The position numbers and the translations under genes are program-made. Below are positions 38,950-48,435 of a DNA stretch of 64,000 nucleotides, one piece after another. Position 1 is the stretch's first letter. Every line of letters starts with the position of its first letter. Source of the DNA: Alicyclobacillus sp. ALC3 (GTDB lineage Bacteria; Bacillota; Bacilli; Alicyclobacillales; Alicyclobacillaceae); contig NZ_CP066784.1 in NCBI RefSeq assembly GCF_028751195.1, forward strand, positions 4,092,001-4,156,000. Direction: 5' to 3'. The notes under the pieces are model-generated. The model did not search any database. It was not told the DNA's origin and saw nothing but the letters and a program-made list of their open reading frames with translations.

Positions 38950-39420
38950 GTGGCGTATCCGGATTTAGAGGATGTCATTAATGCGGCCGTGGCGCAGCTG
39001 CAGTCTAATGTCGCCGGCAACCTCGCGATTGTGGACGCGCGCAAGACGGAGCCGCTCAATCCGAAGCCGCCTGTCCAGTGGGTGTTCGGTGACAAGGTAA
39101 ACCTGCCGCAGATGCCGTGCGTCCTGGTCACTGGCCACGACACGACCGAAAACGAGGATCACTTCGAGTGGCGCAAGCAGACCTACCAGCTCATGGTCGA
39201 GGTCTACTACCAAGACTCGGACGTCGAGCGCCTGTCACGCATTTTGCGTCGCTACGGCGCGGCCATCGACGATACTTTGAGGCAGGATCAAACGCTCGGA
39301 TTGTCTCAGGTGCGCAACATCACAGGGATCAAGCAGCAGTACTGGGACACCATGAGCAGCAAGACGGGGCTATTCCAAGTGGTGCGTGTGATATTCAATG
39401 TTCGCGTATACACGGACTGA
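38950..39420 (+). CDS. Tail terminator-like protein (156 aa)
   Basis: GTG 38950 follows AGGGGTGAG. The product MAYPDLEDVINAAVAQLQSN has a central QWVFGDKVNLPQMPCVLVTGH and a C-terminal YQLMVEVYYQDSDVERL...IFNVRVYTD. Its length and position, directly before the tail tube gene, fit a tail terminator or completion protein. No strong motif is available. Confidence 0.75.
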   Translation: MAYPDLEDVINAAVAQLQSNVAGNLAIVDARKTEPLNPKPPVQWVFGDKVNLPQMPCVLVTGHDTTENEDHFEWRKQTYQLMVEVYYQDSDVERLSRILRRYGAAIDDTLRQDQTLGLSQVRNITGIKQQYWDTMSSKTGLFQVVRVIFNVRVYTD

Positions 39421-39432
39421 GGAGGGATCTGG

Positions 39433-39966
39433 ATGGCAACCACAACCAACGTAAACGTCGGCAATATCATCGCCGGTCCATGCTCTAGCTTTGAAGTCGA
39501 CGGCAACCAGGTCGGTGGCACGTCGGGCGGCGTGACACTCGAGCGCAAGATGACCTACACCGACCTCGAGGTGGATCAAATCGTCGCCGTCCTGAAACAG
39601 GCACTGAGCAAAGACGCAGTGACGGTTACTACCACGTTGTCCGAGGCCACGCTCGCAAACTTGCAGATCGCGTTCAACATCACCGCCGCACCTGTGACGG
39701 GCACCGCTCCCGCGAACGAGACACTAAGCATTGGCGTGGAGTCTGCGCCCATTGAGCACACGCTGACCTTCGTGGGACCGTGTCCGGCAGGGACATCCGG
39801 CTTTACGACACGGACGATCACCTTGCACCGCGCGATCAACATGTCGACGGCGAAGATGGACTTCGTGAAGGACAAGGAACAGGGCTATCAGGTGCAGTTC
39901 ACGATTCTGCCGGACCTCACGCAGGCTGCAGGCAGCGAGTACGGCACCGTCGTAGACGCCGCGTAA
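39433..39966 (+). CDS. Major tail (tube) protein
   Basis: This is a 177-residue protein with ATG 39433 after GGAGGGATCTGG. It is beta-rich (VGNIIAGPCSSFEVDG, LERKMTYTDLEVDQIVAVLK, LTFVGPCPAGTSGFTTRTITL, MDFVKDKEQGYQVQFTILPD), with low Cys and charge. It lies immediately upstream of the tail chaperone genes, the standard position for the tail tube protein of siphoviruses. Confidence 0.85.
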   Translation: MATTTNVNVGNIIAGPCSSFEVDGNQVGGTSGGVTLERKMTYTDLEVDQIVAVLKQALSKDAVTVTTTLSEATLANLQIAFNITAAPVTGTAPANETLSIGVESAPIEHTLTFVGPCPAGTSGFTTRTITLHRAINMSTAKMDFVKDKEQGYQVQFTILPDLTQAAGSEYGTVVDAA

Positions 39967-39988
39967 TCGCAGTAGGGGAGGGTTCTGA

Positions 39989-40384
39989 ATGCCTGTCGCT
40001 GATTTGAGAGACCAAGAAGTCACACTCGCCGGACGGTCGTTCATGGTGCGCATCGTACCGATGTCGCGCGTGCGGCGCCTGGCAGACGTGATTGCGGGTG
40101 CGGTCACGGAGCTGCAAGCCACCGAGATGAAGGGTGACGAGGAAAACGTCAAGGTGCTGATGGACAAGTTGCTCCAGTTCCCACACCGCTTGCTCTCACT
40201 GTTCATCAACAAACTGCCTGAGGAGATCTTCCTCGATGAAGATGAAGGTGTCACGTTCCCTGAGTTCTGGCATGCGCTTGAAGTGGCGCTGGCCATCAAC
40301 CGGGTGGACGCCCTAAAAAACGTATTTTCTCGCCTGGCGCCGTTGATCAGTCAGGCGAGTACATCACTGAGGACGAACTCCTAG
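39989..40384 (+). CDS. Tail assembly chaperone, upstream frame (G-like)
   Basis: This is a 131-residue protein from ATG 39989 behind GGGGAGGG. It reads as a compact helical protein (VTLAGRSFMVRIVPMSRVRR, LADVIAGAVTELQATEM, EFWHALEVALAINRVDALKN). Its 3' end contains the slippery sequence A AAA AAC at 40315-40321, with a hairpin 7 nt downstream. Ribosomes that shift -1 there continue into the overlapping frame, see the next entries. It is expected to coat the tape measure during tail assembly. Confidence 0.85.
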   Translation: MPVADLRDQEVTLAGRSFMVRIVPMSRVRRLADVIAGAVTELQATEMKGDEENVKVLMDKLLQFPHRLLSLFINKLPEEIFLDEDEGVTFPEFWHALEVALAINRVDALKNVFSRLAPLISQASTSLRTNS

Positions 40385-40581
40385 AGTTCTGCCTTGAGAC
40401 GTACGAGTGGGACATTGAGGATACGCTGGGCAAGCCGTGGGCCGTGATCGTAGAGCTACTGGAGGCGCGAAGCAAGCGACTGGAGCGCGGCCGGGACGAC
40501 GATTCGCGGCCTTCGTCGCGCAGTGGTGAGAACGTGACGTACACCAACGACATCGCCGCATTCGGACTGGGAAGGGGGTGA
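39989..40581 (+). CDS. Tail assembly chaperone, -1 frameshift product (GT-like)
   Basis: If ribosomes slip -1 at 40315-40321, translation runs to the TGA at 40579-40581, giving about 197 residues. The extension is charged and protein-like (TEDELLEFCLETYEWDIEDT, KPWAVIVELLEARSKRLERG, TYTNDIAAFGLGRG) and has no RBS or start of its own. The stop lies 4 bp before the tape measure start. The presence of a dedicated extension, the hairpin and the slippery heptamer together support programmed frameshifting, as in the lambda G/GT pair. Whether and how often it occurs needs protein data. Confidence 0.82.
40315..40359 (+). promoter_or_regulatory. -1 programmed frameshift signal (A AAA AAC slippery site and hairpin)
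   Basis: AAAAAAC (40315-40321) is in the X XXY YYZ phase of the chaperone frame. CTCGCCTG (40329-40336) pairs with CAGGCGAG (40352-40359) as a perfect 8-bp stem with a 15-nt loop, 7 nt after the slippery site, the canonical spacing. Confidence 0.85.
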
Positions 40582-40585
40582 GACC

Positions 40586-43500
40586 ATGGACGTATGGGAC
40601 CTGAGAGTCAATGTGACGGGCGACGGAGAAGAGTTCCGTGCCGACATCGAAGAGGACAAGGTGAAGCTTGACGAACTCTTAGCGCTGCTGCATGACAGGG
40701 CGATCAGCATCAAAGTCGAAGACGCGGACGCGGAGATGAAACTGGAAGACATAGAACTCCGACTGGCGGACATCCAAGATGCAACCGCCGACATCCGACT
40801 GCGCGATGCAGAGGCACAGGCCACCTTGGATGCGTTTCGGGCACGGCTGGCCGAGGTACGCCGCTTCGTGGCGGACATCTACCTGGACGATGCGAACGCA
40901 CAGCTGCAGGTAGATGAGCTCGCGGCGAAGCTGGAAGCTCTGCGGCGCCGGGACGTGAATGTGGAGCTGAACACCGTGGAAGCGGACGCCCAGGCGGCGG
41001 CCTTTGAGGCCAAAATGCAAGAGTTCCGGGACGCCAACGCAAAGATTGACCTCGAGGATGCCAAAGCTAAGGCTGAGCTCGACGATCTAATTGTGAAAAG
41101 AGACGAACTCGTCACCCCTCCTGCGACGATCGACGTCCATATGGATCAAGCGACGTTCGAGGAAACGAAAATCGAGATGGATGACCTCGCCGTGCGCAAG
41201 GCAACCCTTGAAGGCGAAGTGGTTATCCGGCCGGTGGTAGATAAAGCCGATTTGGCAGCGAGTGAAGCGGAGTTGGCCACACTTGCCGTCGAAGAAGAAG
41301 CAGCCACGGGCGCAGTCGGCAAAAGTGGAACGTCCGCCCTCGGCTTCCTGTCTTCGTTGTTTGGCGGGGGGAAGTCCAAAGCAGGAGGCTCCAAAAACCT
41401 GCTCGCTGCGCTGGCACAGGACTTGACGAATCCCGGCAACGCCAAGGCTGCCCAGGACATGATGGGGGGCATCACAGGGCTCATCGCAAGGCTCGCATCT
41501 GAGGCCTCCGTACTGGACTCGTCGAACAAACTCACGAACGGTCTGAGCAAGGACGCACTCTTCACCTTCCGAGAACGTCTCAGGCAGCTCGGCGAACAAT
41601 TCGCAGCTATCGACATGGCGAGCCCGGGTGCCGTGGCTGCGGTCAAACGCGTTCAAGCAGAGGCGCACGCGCTGCGCGTGGATCTGGCACGTATCCCGGT
41701 CAAACTGGAGACCGCTGAATCACAGGCGACACTTAAAGGGATGAGCGATGAAGCCGCGAAACTCGAAAGCCTCTTAGGGGGAGGAACAGGCGGTGCGAAC
41801 GCAGGCGGTGGCGCAGCTGCGGCCGGCGGGGCTGCCGTGTCGCCCTTGCTGCTGGCGTTGGCCCCGTTGCTTGGGATGGCTGCGCCTGGCGTTTTGACGG
41901 CTGGAATTGGGGGGCTGGGAGGACTCTTGGGCGGATTGACAGCTGCAGGCGTGGGTGGAGCGGGTCTTGCAGCAGTCAGTATCGGCAACATAAGGAGCCT
42001 GATCAGCGCATACTCCGCGCACCAGTCAGCGCTCGCATCCGCTCAAACCGCCACCAGTGCGACAACGCGTGCTGCAGACTTAAAAACTGCCGCGCAGGCA
42101 TTTGCGGGATTGGACACGCAACAACTTAAGGCCGAGCAGTCACTCGCTCAATTCGTTGGGGAGTGGCATAGTTTCGAGCGCAGCTTCCAGACGCCCGTGA
42201 TCAAACTATTCGTCGGTGGGCTGAAGTTAATCGAGACCCTGATGACGGACATGCGTCCGGTCATTCAAGCCGCCGCACAGGCGTTTCAGACCTTGTTGAC
42301 TGACGCGGCGCACGCGCTGAACTCGCCGTTCTTCAAGTCGTTCTTTCATTTCCTGGCGTCGGAGGCGGGTCCGTCCATCGTGGCGTTCGGCCAAATCGCC
42401 GGAAACGTGTTCAAGGCCTTCGCCGGATTTCTGATGGACATGCAGCCGATGATCAGCGTAATGCTCGGAGGACTGGTGCGCATGACGGCGAGTTGGGCGA
42501 GTTTCTTTGCGACGTGGAAGGGTAGCGTCGGCTTTGAGACGTTCATGGGCTATGTCAAGAGCAACGGGTCCGCGATTATGCACCTACTCGGCGGCCTTGT
42601 GTCCTTGGTGTGGTCTCTCCTGCAGGCGGTCGATCCGATTAGTCCAGTGCTGATAAAGACGGTCGCCGACATCATCAATTGGGTGGCGTCCATGGTGAAG
42701 CTGAACCCGGTCATCATCGACACCGGGACGGTCTTTGTAGTGCTCATCAACCGGATTTTGAAGGGCTTGGACGTAGTGTTCCAGTTCCTTATGTGGCTGC
42801 AGAAGGCGCACCCTATCATCAATGATTTCGCGACAGCGATTGGGCTCGCGATTGGCGCGTTCTTCGCGCTGAGGGCTGCAGGAACTGCGCTGTTAGCTAG
42901 TCCACTCGGGATGTGGATAACGGGAATATCAATCGCGTTGATAGGTCTCCACGAAGTTGTGGCGCATTGGGGCCAGATCATGGAGTTTGTCCGAACTCAC
43001 GCGGTGATGTCTCTGGCGGCTGGGATGGCGCTCCTGGACGTGGCCCTCTTCGGCCTTCGGGTTGCGTTTAATGCGCTCGTCATGTCGAAATTTGGGACGG
43101 CAATCGGTGTATACGCGCTAAATGTATCCGACGCAATAAAGGTGACTGTCGCATGGACGGCAACGCAGTGGAAAAGCATCTCAGCCGGTGTGGTAGCGGG
43201 CGCGACCTGGGTCGGCAACACGGCAAAGATCGTCGCACAGACGGTAGCGACCTACGCGGCTTCGGCAGCCACTAAGGCGTGGGAACTGGCTCAGATAGCC
43301 CTCACGGCTGTGATGGACGCCAACCCTATCAGCCTGATCATCATCGCTATAGCGGCTCTGGTGGCTGGGATCGTGGTCCTTGTGACGCACTGGAAGCAAG
43401 TCGTCGCGTGGCTCAAAGAGGCCTGGAACTGGTTTAATCATTTGCCGGGTCCGATCAAAGCGCTGATCGCCATGCTTGTCCCGTTGTGGGTCGTGGCTGG

Positions 43501-44119
43501 GGAGATTATCTCCCACTGGCGTCAACTTGAAACGTTCTTCACCGGCATGTGGGCGCGCATCACACAAGGCTTTCGAGCGTTTGTGGGCATCTTCCGGATG
43601 AGCTGGAGTCAGCTCGGTGCGGATATCATCAACGAGATTGCGATGCTGGGCCACCAGGCACTGACGTGGGGAGAAAACTTGGTAAACATGCTCGCGAAGG
43701 GTATTGAGAACGGCGCGCACGCTGTGGTGAAAGCTGCGGTTGGCGTGGCCAAGCAAATTAAGGCCTTCCTCGGCTTTGGTTCGCCGACCGAACTCGGTCC
43801 TGGCGCGACATCTGACCAGTGGGCACCTAACTTTATCAAGATGTATGCGGCTGGCTTTGAGGCAGGCATCCCGGTGATTCGAGCGGCTATGTCTCACGTG
43901 CTGGTACCGCCGAACGTGGAGGCGATGATGCTCGGGCGCTCGGTAGGTACGCAGGCGGCGCAAACCATCCAGCAGTACGACCAGAGGAGCTTCACCGGCG
44001 GTGATGTGCACATCCACAATCCCGTGGTGCAGTCGCGTCAGGACATTGTGCGGCTCGGGCAGCAGATGCAGAGGGTCAATAACCAACAGATGCGCTCAGT
44101 GGGGGTGAAGGCCCCGTGA
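40586..44119 (+). CDS. Tail tape measure protein
   Basis: This is a 1177-residue protein with ATG 40586 after GGAAGGGGGTG. The N-terminal 250 residues are made of repeated charged helix-strand units (DADAEMKLEDIELRLADIQD, LDDANAQLQVDELAAKLEAL, LEDAKAKAELDDLIVKRDEL). The middle is Ala/Gly-rich with hydrophobic stretches (SPLLLALAPLLGMAAPGVL) that would be membrane-active, followed by LLHEVVAHWGQIMEFVRTHA-type segments repeated at intervals. The C-terminal end carries GVAKQIKAFLGFGSPTELGPG, typical of tape measures. Its length sets tail length. Confidence 0.93.
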   Translation: MDVWDLRVNVTGDGEEFRADIEEDKVKLDELLALLHDRAISIKVEDADAEMKLEDIELRLADIQDATADIRLRDAEAQATLDAFRARLAEVRRFVADIYLDDANAQLQVDELAAKLEALRRRDVNVELNTVEADAQAAAFEAKMQEFRDANAKIDLEDAKAKAELDDLIVKRDELVTPPATIDVHMDQATFEETKIEMDDLAVRKATLEGEVVIRPVVDKADLAASEAELATLAVEEEAATGAVGKSGTSALGFLSSLFGGGKSKAGGSKNLLAALAQDLTNPGNAKAAQDMMGGITGLIARLASEASVLDSSNKLTNGLSKDALFTFRERLRQLGEQFAAIDMASPGAVAAVKRVQAEAHALRVDLARIPVKLETAESQATLKGMSDEAAKLESLLGGGTGGANAGGGAAAAGGAAVSPLLLALAPLLGMAAPGVLTAGIGGLGGLLGGLTAAGVGGAGLAAVSIGNIRSLISAYSAHQSALASAQTATSATTRAADLKTAAQAFAGLDTQQLKAEQSLAQFVGEWHSFERSFQTPVIKLFVGGLKLIETLMTDMRPVIQAAAQAFQTLLTDAAHALNSPFFKSFFHFLASEAGPSIVAFGQIAGNVFKAFAGFLMDMQPMISVMLGGLVRMTASWASFFATWKGSVGFETFMGYVKSNGSAIMHLLGGLVSLVWSLLQAVDPISPVLIKTVADIINWVASMVKLNPVIIDTGTVFVVLINRILKGLDVVFQFLMWLQKAHPIINDFATAIGLAIGAFFALRAAGTALLASPLGMWITGISIALIGLHEVVAHWGQIMEFVRTHAVMSLAAGMALLDVALFGLRVAFNALVMSKFGTAIGVYALNVSDAIKVTVAWTATQWKSISAGVVAGATWVGNTAKIVAQTVATYAASAATKAWELAQIALTAVMDANPISLIIIAIAALVAGIVVLVTHWKQVVAWLKEAWNWFNHLPGPIKALIAMLVPLWVVAGEIISHWRQLETFFTGMWARITQGFRAFVGIFRMSWSQLGADIINEIAMLGHQALTWGENLVNMLAKGIENGAHAVVKAAVGVAKQIKAFLGFGSPTELGPGATSDQWAPNFIKMYAAGFEAGIPVIRAAMSHVLVPPNVEAMMLGRSVGTQAAQTIQQYDQRSFTGGDVHIHNPVVQSRQDIVRLGQQMQRVNNQQMRSVGVKAP

Positions 44120-44889
44120 TCCAGGGATACGGCTTCTCATACAACGGGCAGCATTCATCCGCATTTGGCATCTACGCGAAGAAGACGACGCAGTCCATCA
44201 CGCCTGCGTTGTTGGCGCAGGCCACCAGCGTACCGCGCCGACCGGGTGAGTGGTACTTCCGGACGGACATCGCTGAACGGTGGATACCAGTAGACATCGC
44301 CTATATCGCGTCTGACCTGGCGAGTTTCCGACCGGATACGCGTGCGATCGCCGCGTGGCTCTCACCTGTTAATGGGTTACAGCCACTCATTTTCGACAAT
44401 GAGCCTGACAAGACGTACTACGCAGTGATGGATGACGGCATGGGCACTGGTGCCGGGACGCAGGCGACGGACATCGCACAAATCGCGACGCTTGGCACCG
44501 GTAAGATCATTTTCCGGTGCTCGGATCCCTTTGCGTACGCACAGAGTCAGTCTTCGGCGGCCTTCATAAATGACATAGCGTCACCGAGCATTCAAGGCAC
44601 CTATGAAACGTATCCGGTCATCACCTTGTCTCTGACGGGGGCAGCCACTTCTATCAAAATCACGCATAGTTCTGGTGCGTTCGCGCTCGTCAATTACTCA
44701 TTTGCGGCTGGGGACACCTTGACCGTTGACTGTACGCGAGCTCTCGTCACGATCAACGGCGCGACGAATATGCAGGCTCTCGACATCACGTCGGACTTCC
44801 CGGCGCTGACGCCGGGAGGTAACACACTCACCGTAAGCCCAGCAGGCGTTTCAACTGGCTCTGTCGCTTGGACGGAGCGGTATCTATAA
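44116..44889 (+). CDS. Distal tail protein (Dit)
   Basis: This is a 257-residue protein from GTG 44116, overlapping the tape measure stop. It opens MIQGYGFSYNGQHSSAFGIY, has RRPGEWYFRTDIAERWIPVD, FDNEPDKTYYAVMDD and a middle CSDPFAYAQSQ, then a beta-sandwich second half with an ITSDFPALTPGGNTLTVSP motif typical of siphovirus Dit. It forms the hub between tail tube and baseplate. Confidence 0.88.
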   Translation: MIQGYGFSYNGQHSSAFGIYAKKTTQSITPALLAQATSVPRRPGEWYFRTDIAERWIPVDIAYIASDLASFRPDTRAIAAWLSPVNGLQPLIFDNEPDKTYYAVMDDGMGTGAGTQATDIAQIATLGTGKIIFRCSDPFAYAQSQSSAAFINDIASPSIQGTYETYPVITLSLTGAATSIKITHSSGAFALVNYSFAAGDTLTVDCTRALVTINGATNMQALDITSDFPALTPGGNTLTVSPAGVSTGSVAWTERYL

Positions 44890-44912
44890 CCAATCCTTTG
44901 GAGGCGATCACA

Positions 44913-45320
44913 TTGGCATCAGGACAAGGCAATCTCACGACGTACGGCGCAAACGCGCTGCTCAACGCGACGGTGACGATCGGGGGCGGCACTTTCTACG
45001 TGGCACTATTTACAGCAGACCCCACGACAGCAGGCGACACCACAAACGAATTGTCCGGCGGCGGCTATGCGCGGCAGCCGGTGACGTTCCCGACTGCTTC
45101 AGCCGGTTCGGTGTCCAACCCGAGTGACATCACCTTTGCACCATGGACAGGCGCGACTGAGACAGAGACGTTTATTGGCCTGATGGATGCTGCCACAGGT
45201 GGCAACATGATCGCGCGCGTCGCATCGAGTCCGTCCGAAACGCTCACCAGCGGCGCGAACGACGAAATCATCATCAAGGCGGGCACGCTGACCTTCTCCC
45301 TGGTGGCGTACAACGGCTAA
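44913..45320 (+). CDS. Small tail fibre/structural protein (135 aa)
   Basis: TTG 44913 follows TTTGGAGGCG. The product starts MASGQGNLTTYGANALLNAT and includes ADPTTAGDTTNELSGGGYAR, VTFPTASAGSVSNPSDITF and LMDAATGGNMIARVASSPSE, a beta-rich layout common to small fibre or tail-tip proteins encoded between Dit and the tail endopeptidase gene in many siphoviruses. Function beyond structure is unknown. Confidence 0.75.
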   Translation: MASGQGNLTTYGANALLNATVTIGGGTFYVALFTADPTTAGDTTNELSGGGYARQPVTFPTASAGSVSNPSDITFAPWTGATETETFIGLMDAATGGNMIARVASSPSETLTSGANDEIIIKAGTLTFSLVAYNG

Positions 45321-45360
45321 AACTCCCGCGATGACATAACGGGGCGGGAGGTGAGTTTTA

Positions 45361-48300
45361 GTGTCAGCTACTCTATCTGTGACCAATGTCACAAGCGACA
45401 GCGCCACGCTGTCCGTGTCCGGTGCTTCCTCGGGGGCTAGTGTCGTATTTTACTGGGGTACCAGCGATGGAGGAACTTACCCGCCGGCTTGGGCGAATAA
45501 GTCATCCGTTACGGCTGATGCGAATGGCTTTGCTTCTGTGAACCTAAGCGGATTGGCGTCCTCCACCAATTATTACTCCAACGCACAGGCTGGAGGGGCG
45601 TGGGTTGTTGCGCAGGTGCCGTTCACGACACTTGCTCCGACCACGCCGAGCGACGTCTCTGGCACCTTCGTCGGTGTGGGTACACTCTCAGCACCAACGA
45701 TCATTGAGGAATCAACCACGTCAGGCGGGTTCGTCGGCGTAGGTTCTCTGTCGGCAACACTAACGGAGGCTGAAGAAACGGGCGGCGGCTTCACTGGCGT
45801 GGGCAACCTCTCAGCATCCGTCACATTGCAGTCGCCGTACATCGCTGGCACATTTGTGGGTGTCGGATCGCTCATCGCATCAGCAGACCTGATTGAGCCA
45901 GCCGCAGGCGGGTTTGTTGGCGTTGGTTCTCTGTCCGCGACGCCAGATGAAGGAGAATCGACCAGCGGAGCATTCGTTGGCATCGGCACGCTGTCCGCGA
46001 CCGTTGGCGTTGTGGAAAGCCCCACGGCTGCATTTGTAGGCGTTGGCAGTGTGTCTGTTCAGACAGTTGAGCGCAAACAACCGCAAAACCTCAATCTCTA
46101 CATCTTCAACTCGGCAGAGGTTCTGCAGGCTGTGCTTCGCCCCGCAGATGGGGCGCCTCTCACGTCTTCAGGGCCGCTCATGTACTACTCGGCCACGCAT
46201 AGTGAACAACTCTACAACGCGACGAATGCGGCGCAGTCGCAGGTGCTCGACCAGTTTGTCTTTACGGTGCCTGCCAACCATCCGGACAGCCAGTACATCA
46301 CCGAGGGTGCATTTGTGGCGTATCACAGCATTGACGGAACCACAAAGCTGTTCGAGGTCACGCTCATCGAGTACGACGGTGCGGCGACACTCTATCAGGT
46401 GGCGACGTGCGAGCAAGTAGGACCGTCAGAACTGGCGACCGAATGGCTGGACAGCTTCGCCGAGACGACGAGTGCCGTGTCAGCATCTACCGCCCTATCC
46501 GGGGTGTTGAACGGGACGCGCTGGGGTGCGGGAACTGTGACGGTTACGACCACGCAGACGTTCACCCTAGTCCGCATGTCGGTAGCCGCGGCACTCTCAC
46601 AACTCGTGCAACTCTACGGAGGCGAGTTGTCCTTCCGCGTGACCATCAGCGGTAACGCAATCACCGGGCGCTACGTGGACTGGATACCACAGCGCGGTAG
46701 CGTGACCGGCAAGCGGTTCGAATATGGTAAAGACCTCGAGTCTGTCACGCGCACGGTGGACATCACAAAGTTGTTTACTGCGGTGTATGGATATGGCTCG
46801 ACGAACTACACGACGAATGTCCCGCTCGATTTCTCGTCAGTGACGTGGTCGACTGGCAACGGAGATCCGGTGGACAAGCCAAGCGGTCAGTTGTGGGTGG
46901 AGGACCCGAACGCGCTGGCTCTCTATGGCTACGCAGGTGGTACGCGCAACCGATTCACGGCCTATACCGACAGCAACCAGACGATAGCCGCTGACTTGCT
47001 CCAAGAGGCCTGGGACTACCTGCAGACCATCAATGCGCCGGCTGTGACGTACCAAATGACAACGGTGGACTTGGAACAGGTAGCGGGTTACGCACACGAG
47101 GCCGTGCGGCTCGGCGATACGGTCAATGTCATCGACACAGAGATGTCGCCACCTCTGCGCCAGTCCATGCGTGTGGTGCAACTCGACCGGGACTTACTGG
47201 ACCCGCTCAATACACAGGTTACACTCGGCGTCATCCTGCCGGCACCAGTACAGACGGCGTCGCAGGCTCTGACGGCGCTTGAAAACGCGTCTGCAGCACG
47301 CGCTCAAGCTGCGCAAGCTACAACAGCAGCCACGAGTGCAACCACGACGGCCACTTCCGCTCTTTCGTCCGCTACCACAGCAATCAGCACGGCTACCAGT
47401 GCAGCTGCCACAGCCAGCACGGCGTTGCAACCGGGAAGTACCATCGACACCTCGTGGCTGAACGGCATCATCAGCGCCGACCAGAACGCGCTCCAGTCTG
47501 CGGGCGGCTATGTCACGGTGGACAGTAACGGAATCACCATTCTTAACGCCTCCACGTATGCGAACGCCACGCAGGCGCTTCGGTTGGCTGGCGGCATCTT
47601 CGGGATCAGCGACCAGAAGGACGGCGCGGGCGGGTGGACGTTCACCACTTTCGGCACCGGTGCAGGGTTCGACGCTTCGCAGGTCAATACAGGGACGTTG
47701 GATGCGGCGATTGTGAACGTGACGAACATGAATGCGTCCAACATCACGACGGGCGACCTGAACCTCGGCGGTCCTAATCAGATGAACTTCACGATGTGGG
47801 ACCTGAACGGGCAAGGGAACGGGTATGAGTTGTTCGCCATGAACCAGAACGGCGTCTACTTCACCAACAGTCCAGGGCTGACGACGACGTTCACCTACGC
47901 CGCCACAGCGCAGACGACAACAGCCGGGCACAGTCTGAACCAAGGCGACATGGAAATGACCGGGGTGCTTTGGCTCGGCGCAGGCGGAAACGGCTATCTG
48001 AGAGGCGACACGTCGTTGCATCTTATCTCGACGTCGGTTGGCCCGCATTTCATGATTCAACAGGCGTCTGGCAACTCAGACGCAGCGTTGATACCGACAT
48101 CGAACAACACGAACGTCGTGGGGGAGAGCGGCGTCGCATTGCGTGCAATGTATTCGTACTCGTACGTCAACGCATCTTCCGGTGCGTGGAAGGAAGCTGT
48201 ACGTGCTCACAACATTGCGGAGTCGATCAAGGTCATTCATGACTTGGCCCTGCAGGATTACGTCATCAGAGGTGAGACGCGGCAACGAGTGGGCCTGATC

Positions 48301-48432
48301 GCGGAAGACTCGCCAGTTGAGGTGCAGAGCGAGGACGGTCACGGCATCGACCTCTACGCAGTGATCGCGCATCTGGTTGGAGCGGTGCAAGACCTACAAG
48401 CCAAAGTCTACAAACTGGGGGGGGGAAACTAG
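45361..48432 (+). CDS. Tail tip/fibre protein with GVG repeats and chaperone-like C-terminus
   Basis: This is a 1023-residue protein from GTG 45361 after GGGAGGTGAG. An N-terminal FN3-like domain (LSVTNVTSDSATLSVSGASS) is followed by seven repeats with the pattern GxFVGVGxLSA (residues 101-234). The central part resembles prophage tail proteins that carry the receptor-binding platform (FEYGKDLESVTRTVDITKLF, MSPPLRQSMRVVQLDRDLLD). An Ala/Thr stretch (ATTAATSATTTATSALSSAT) links to a C-terminal region where NASTYANATQALRL and the end RQRVGLIAEDSPVEVQ look like an S74 intramolecular chaperone. It probably binds the host surface. Confidence 0.85.
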   Translation: MSATLSVTNVTSDSATLSVSGASSGASVVFYWGTSDGGTYPPAWANKSSVTADANGFASVNLSGLASSTNYYSNAQAGGAWVVAQVPFTTLAPTTPSDVSGTFVGVGTLSAPTIIEESTTSGGFVGVGSLSATLTEAEETGGGFTGVGNLSASVTLQSPYIAGTFVGVGSLIASADLIEPAAGGFVGVGSLSATPDEGESTSGAFVGIGTLSATVGVVESPTAAFVGVGSVSVQTVERKQPQNLNLYIFNSAEVLQAVLRPADGAPLTSSGPLMYYSATHSEQLYNATNAAQSQVLDQFVFTVPANHPDSQYITEGAFVAYHSIDGTTKLFEVTLIEYDGAATLYQVATCEQVGPSELATEWLDSFAETTSAVSASTALSGVLNGTRWGAGTVTVTTTQTFTLVRMSVAAALSQLVQLYGGELSFRVTISGNAITGRYVDWIPQRGSVTGKRFEYGKDLESVTRTVDITKLFTAVYGYGSTNYTTNVPLDFSSVTWSTGNGDPVDKPSGQLWVEDPNALALYGYAGGTRNRFTAYTDSNQTIAADLLQEAWDYLQTINAPAVTYQMTTVDLEQVAGYAHEAVRLGDTVNVIDTEMSPPLRQSMRVVQLDRDLLDPLNTQVTLGVILPAPVQTASQALTALENASAARAQAAQATTAATSATTTATSALSSATTAISTATSAAATASTALQPGSTIDTSWLNGIISADQNALQSAGGYVTVDSNGITILNASTYANATQALRLAGGIFGISDQKDGAGGWTFTTFGTGAGFDASQVNTGTLDAAIVNVTNMNASNITTGDLNLGGPNQMNFTMWDLNGQGNGYELFAMNQNGVYFTNSPGLTTTFTYAATAQTTTAGHSLNQGDMEMTGVLWLGAGGNGYLRGDTSLHLISTSVGPHFMIQQASGNSDAALIPTSNNTNVVGESGVALRAMYSYSYVNASSGAWKEAVRAHNIAESIKVIHDLALQDYVIRGETRQRVGLIAEDSPVEVQSEDGHGIDLYAVIAHLVGAVQDLQAKVYKLGGGN
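45661..46062 (+). repeat. Seven tandem imperfect 60-63-bp repeats in the tail gene
   Basis: Units beginning near 45661, 45724 and 45784 and repeating to about 46062 encode G-x-F-x-G-V-G-x-L-S-A followed by a variable 9-10-residue acidic/Ser/Thr segment. DNA identity is low between units while the amino acid motif is kept, so the repeats are old and under selection on the protein. Confidence 0.85.
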
Positions 48433-48435
48433 CAC

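Noticed and set aside
43181..44086. Minus-strand open frame of 301 codons inside the tape measure gene
   Set aside because: Antisense shadow of a GC-biased gene, with no RBS and protein composition typical of shadows.
47194..48060. Minus-strand open frame of 288 codons inside the tail fibre gene
   Set aside because: Same shadow pattern: high Arg/Cys, no RBS, antisense to a confident gene.
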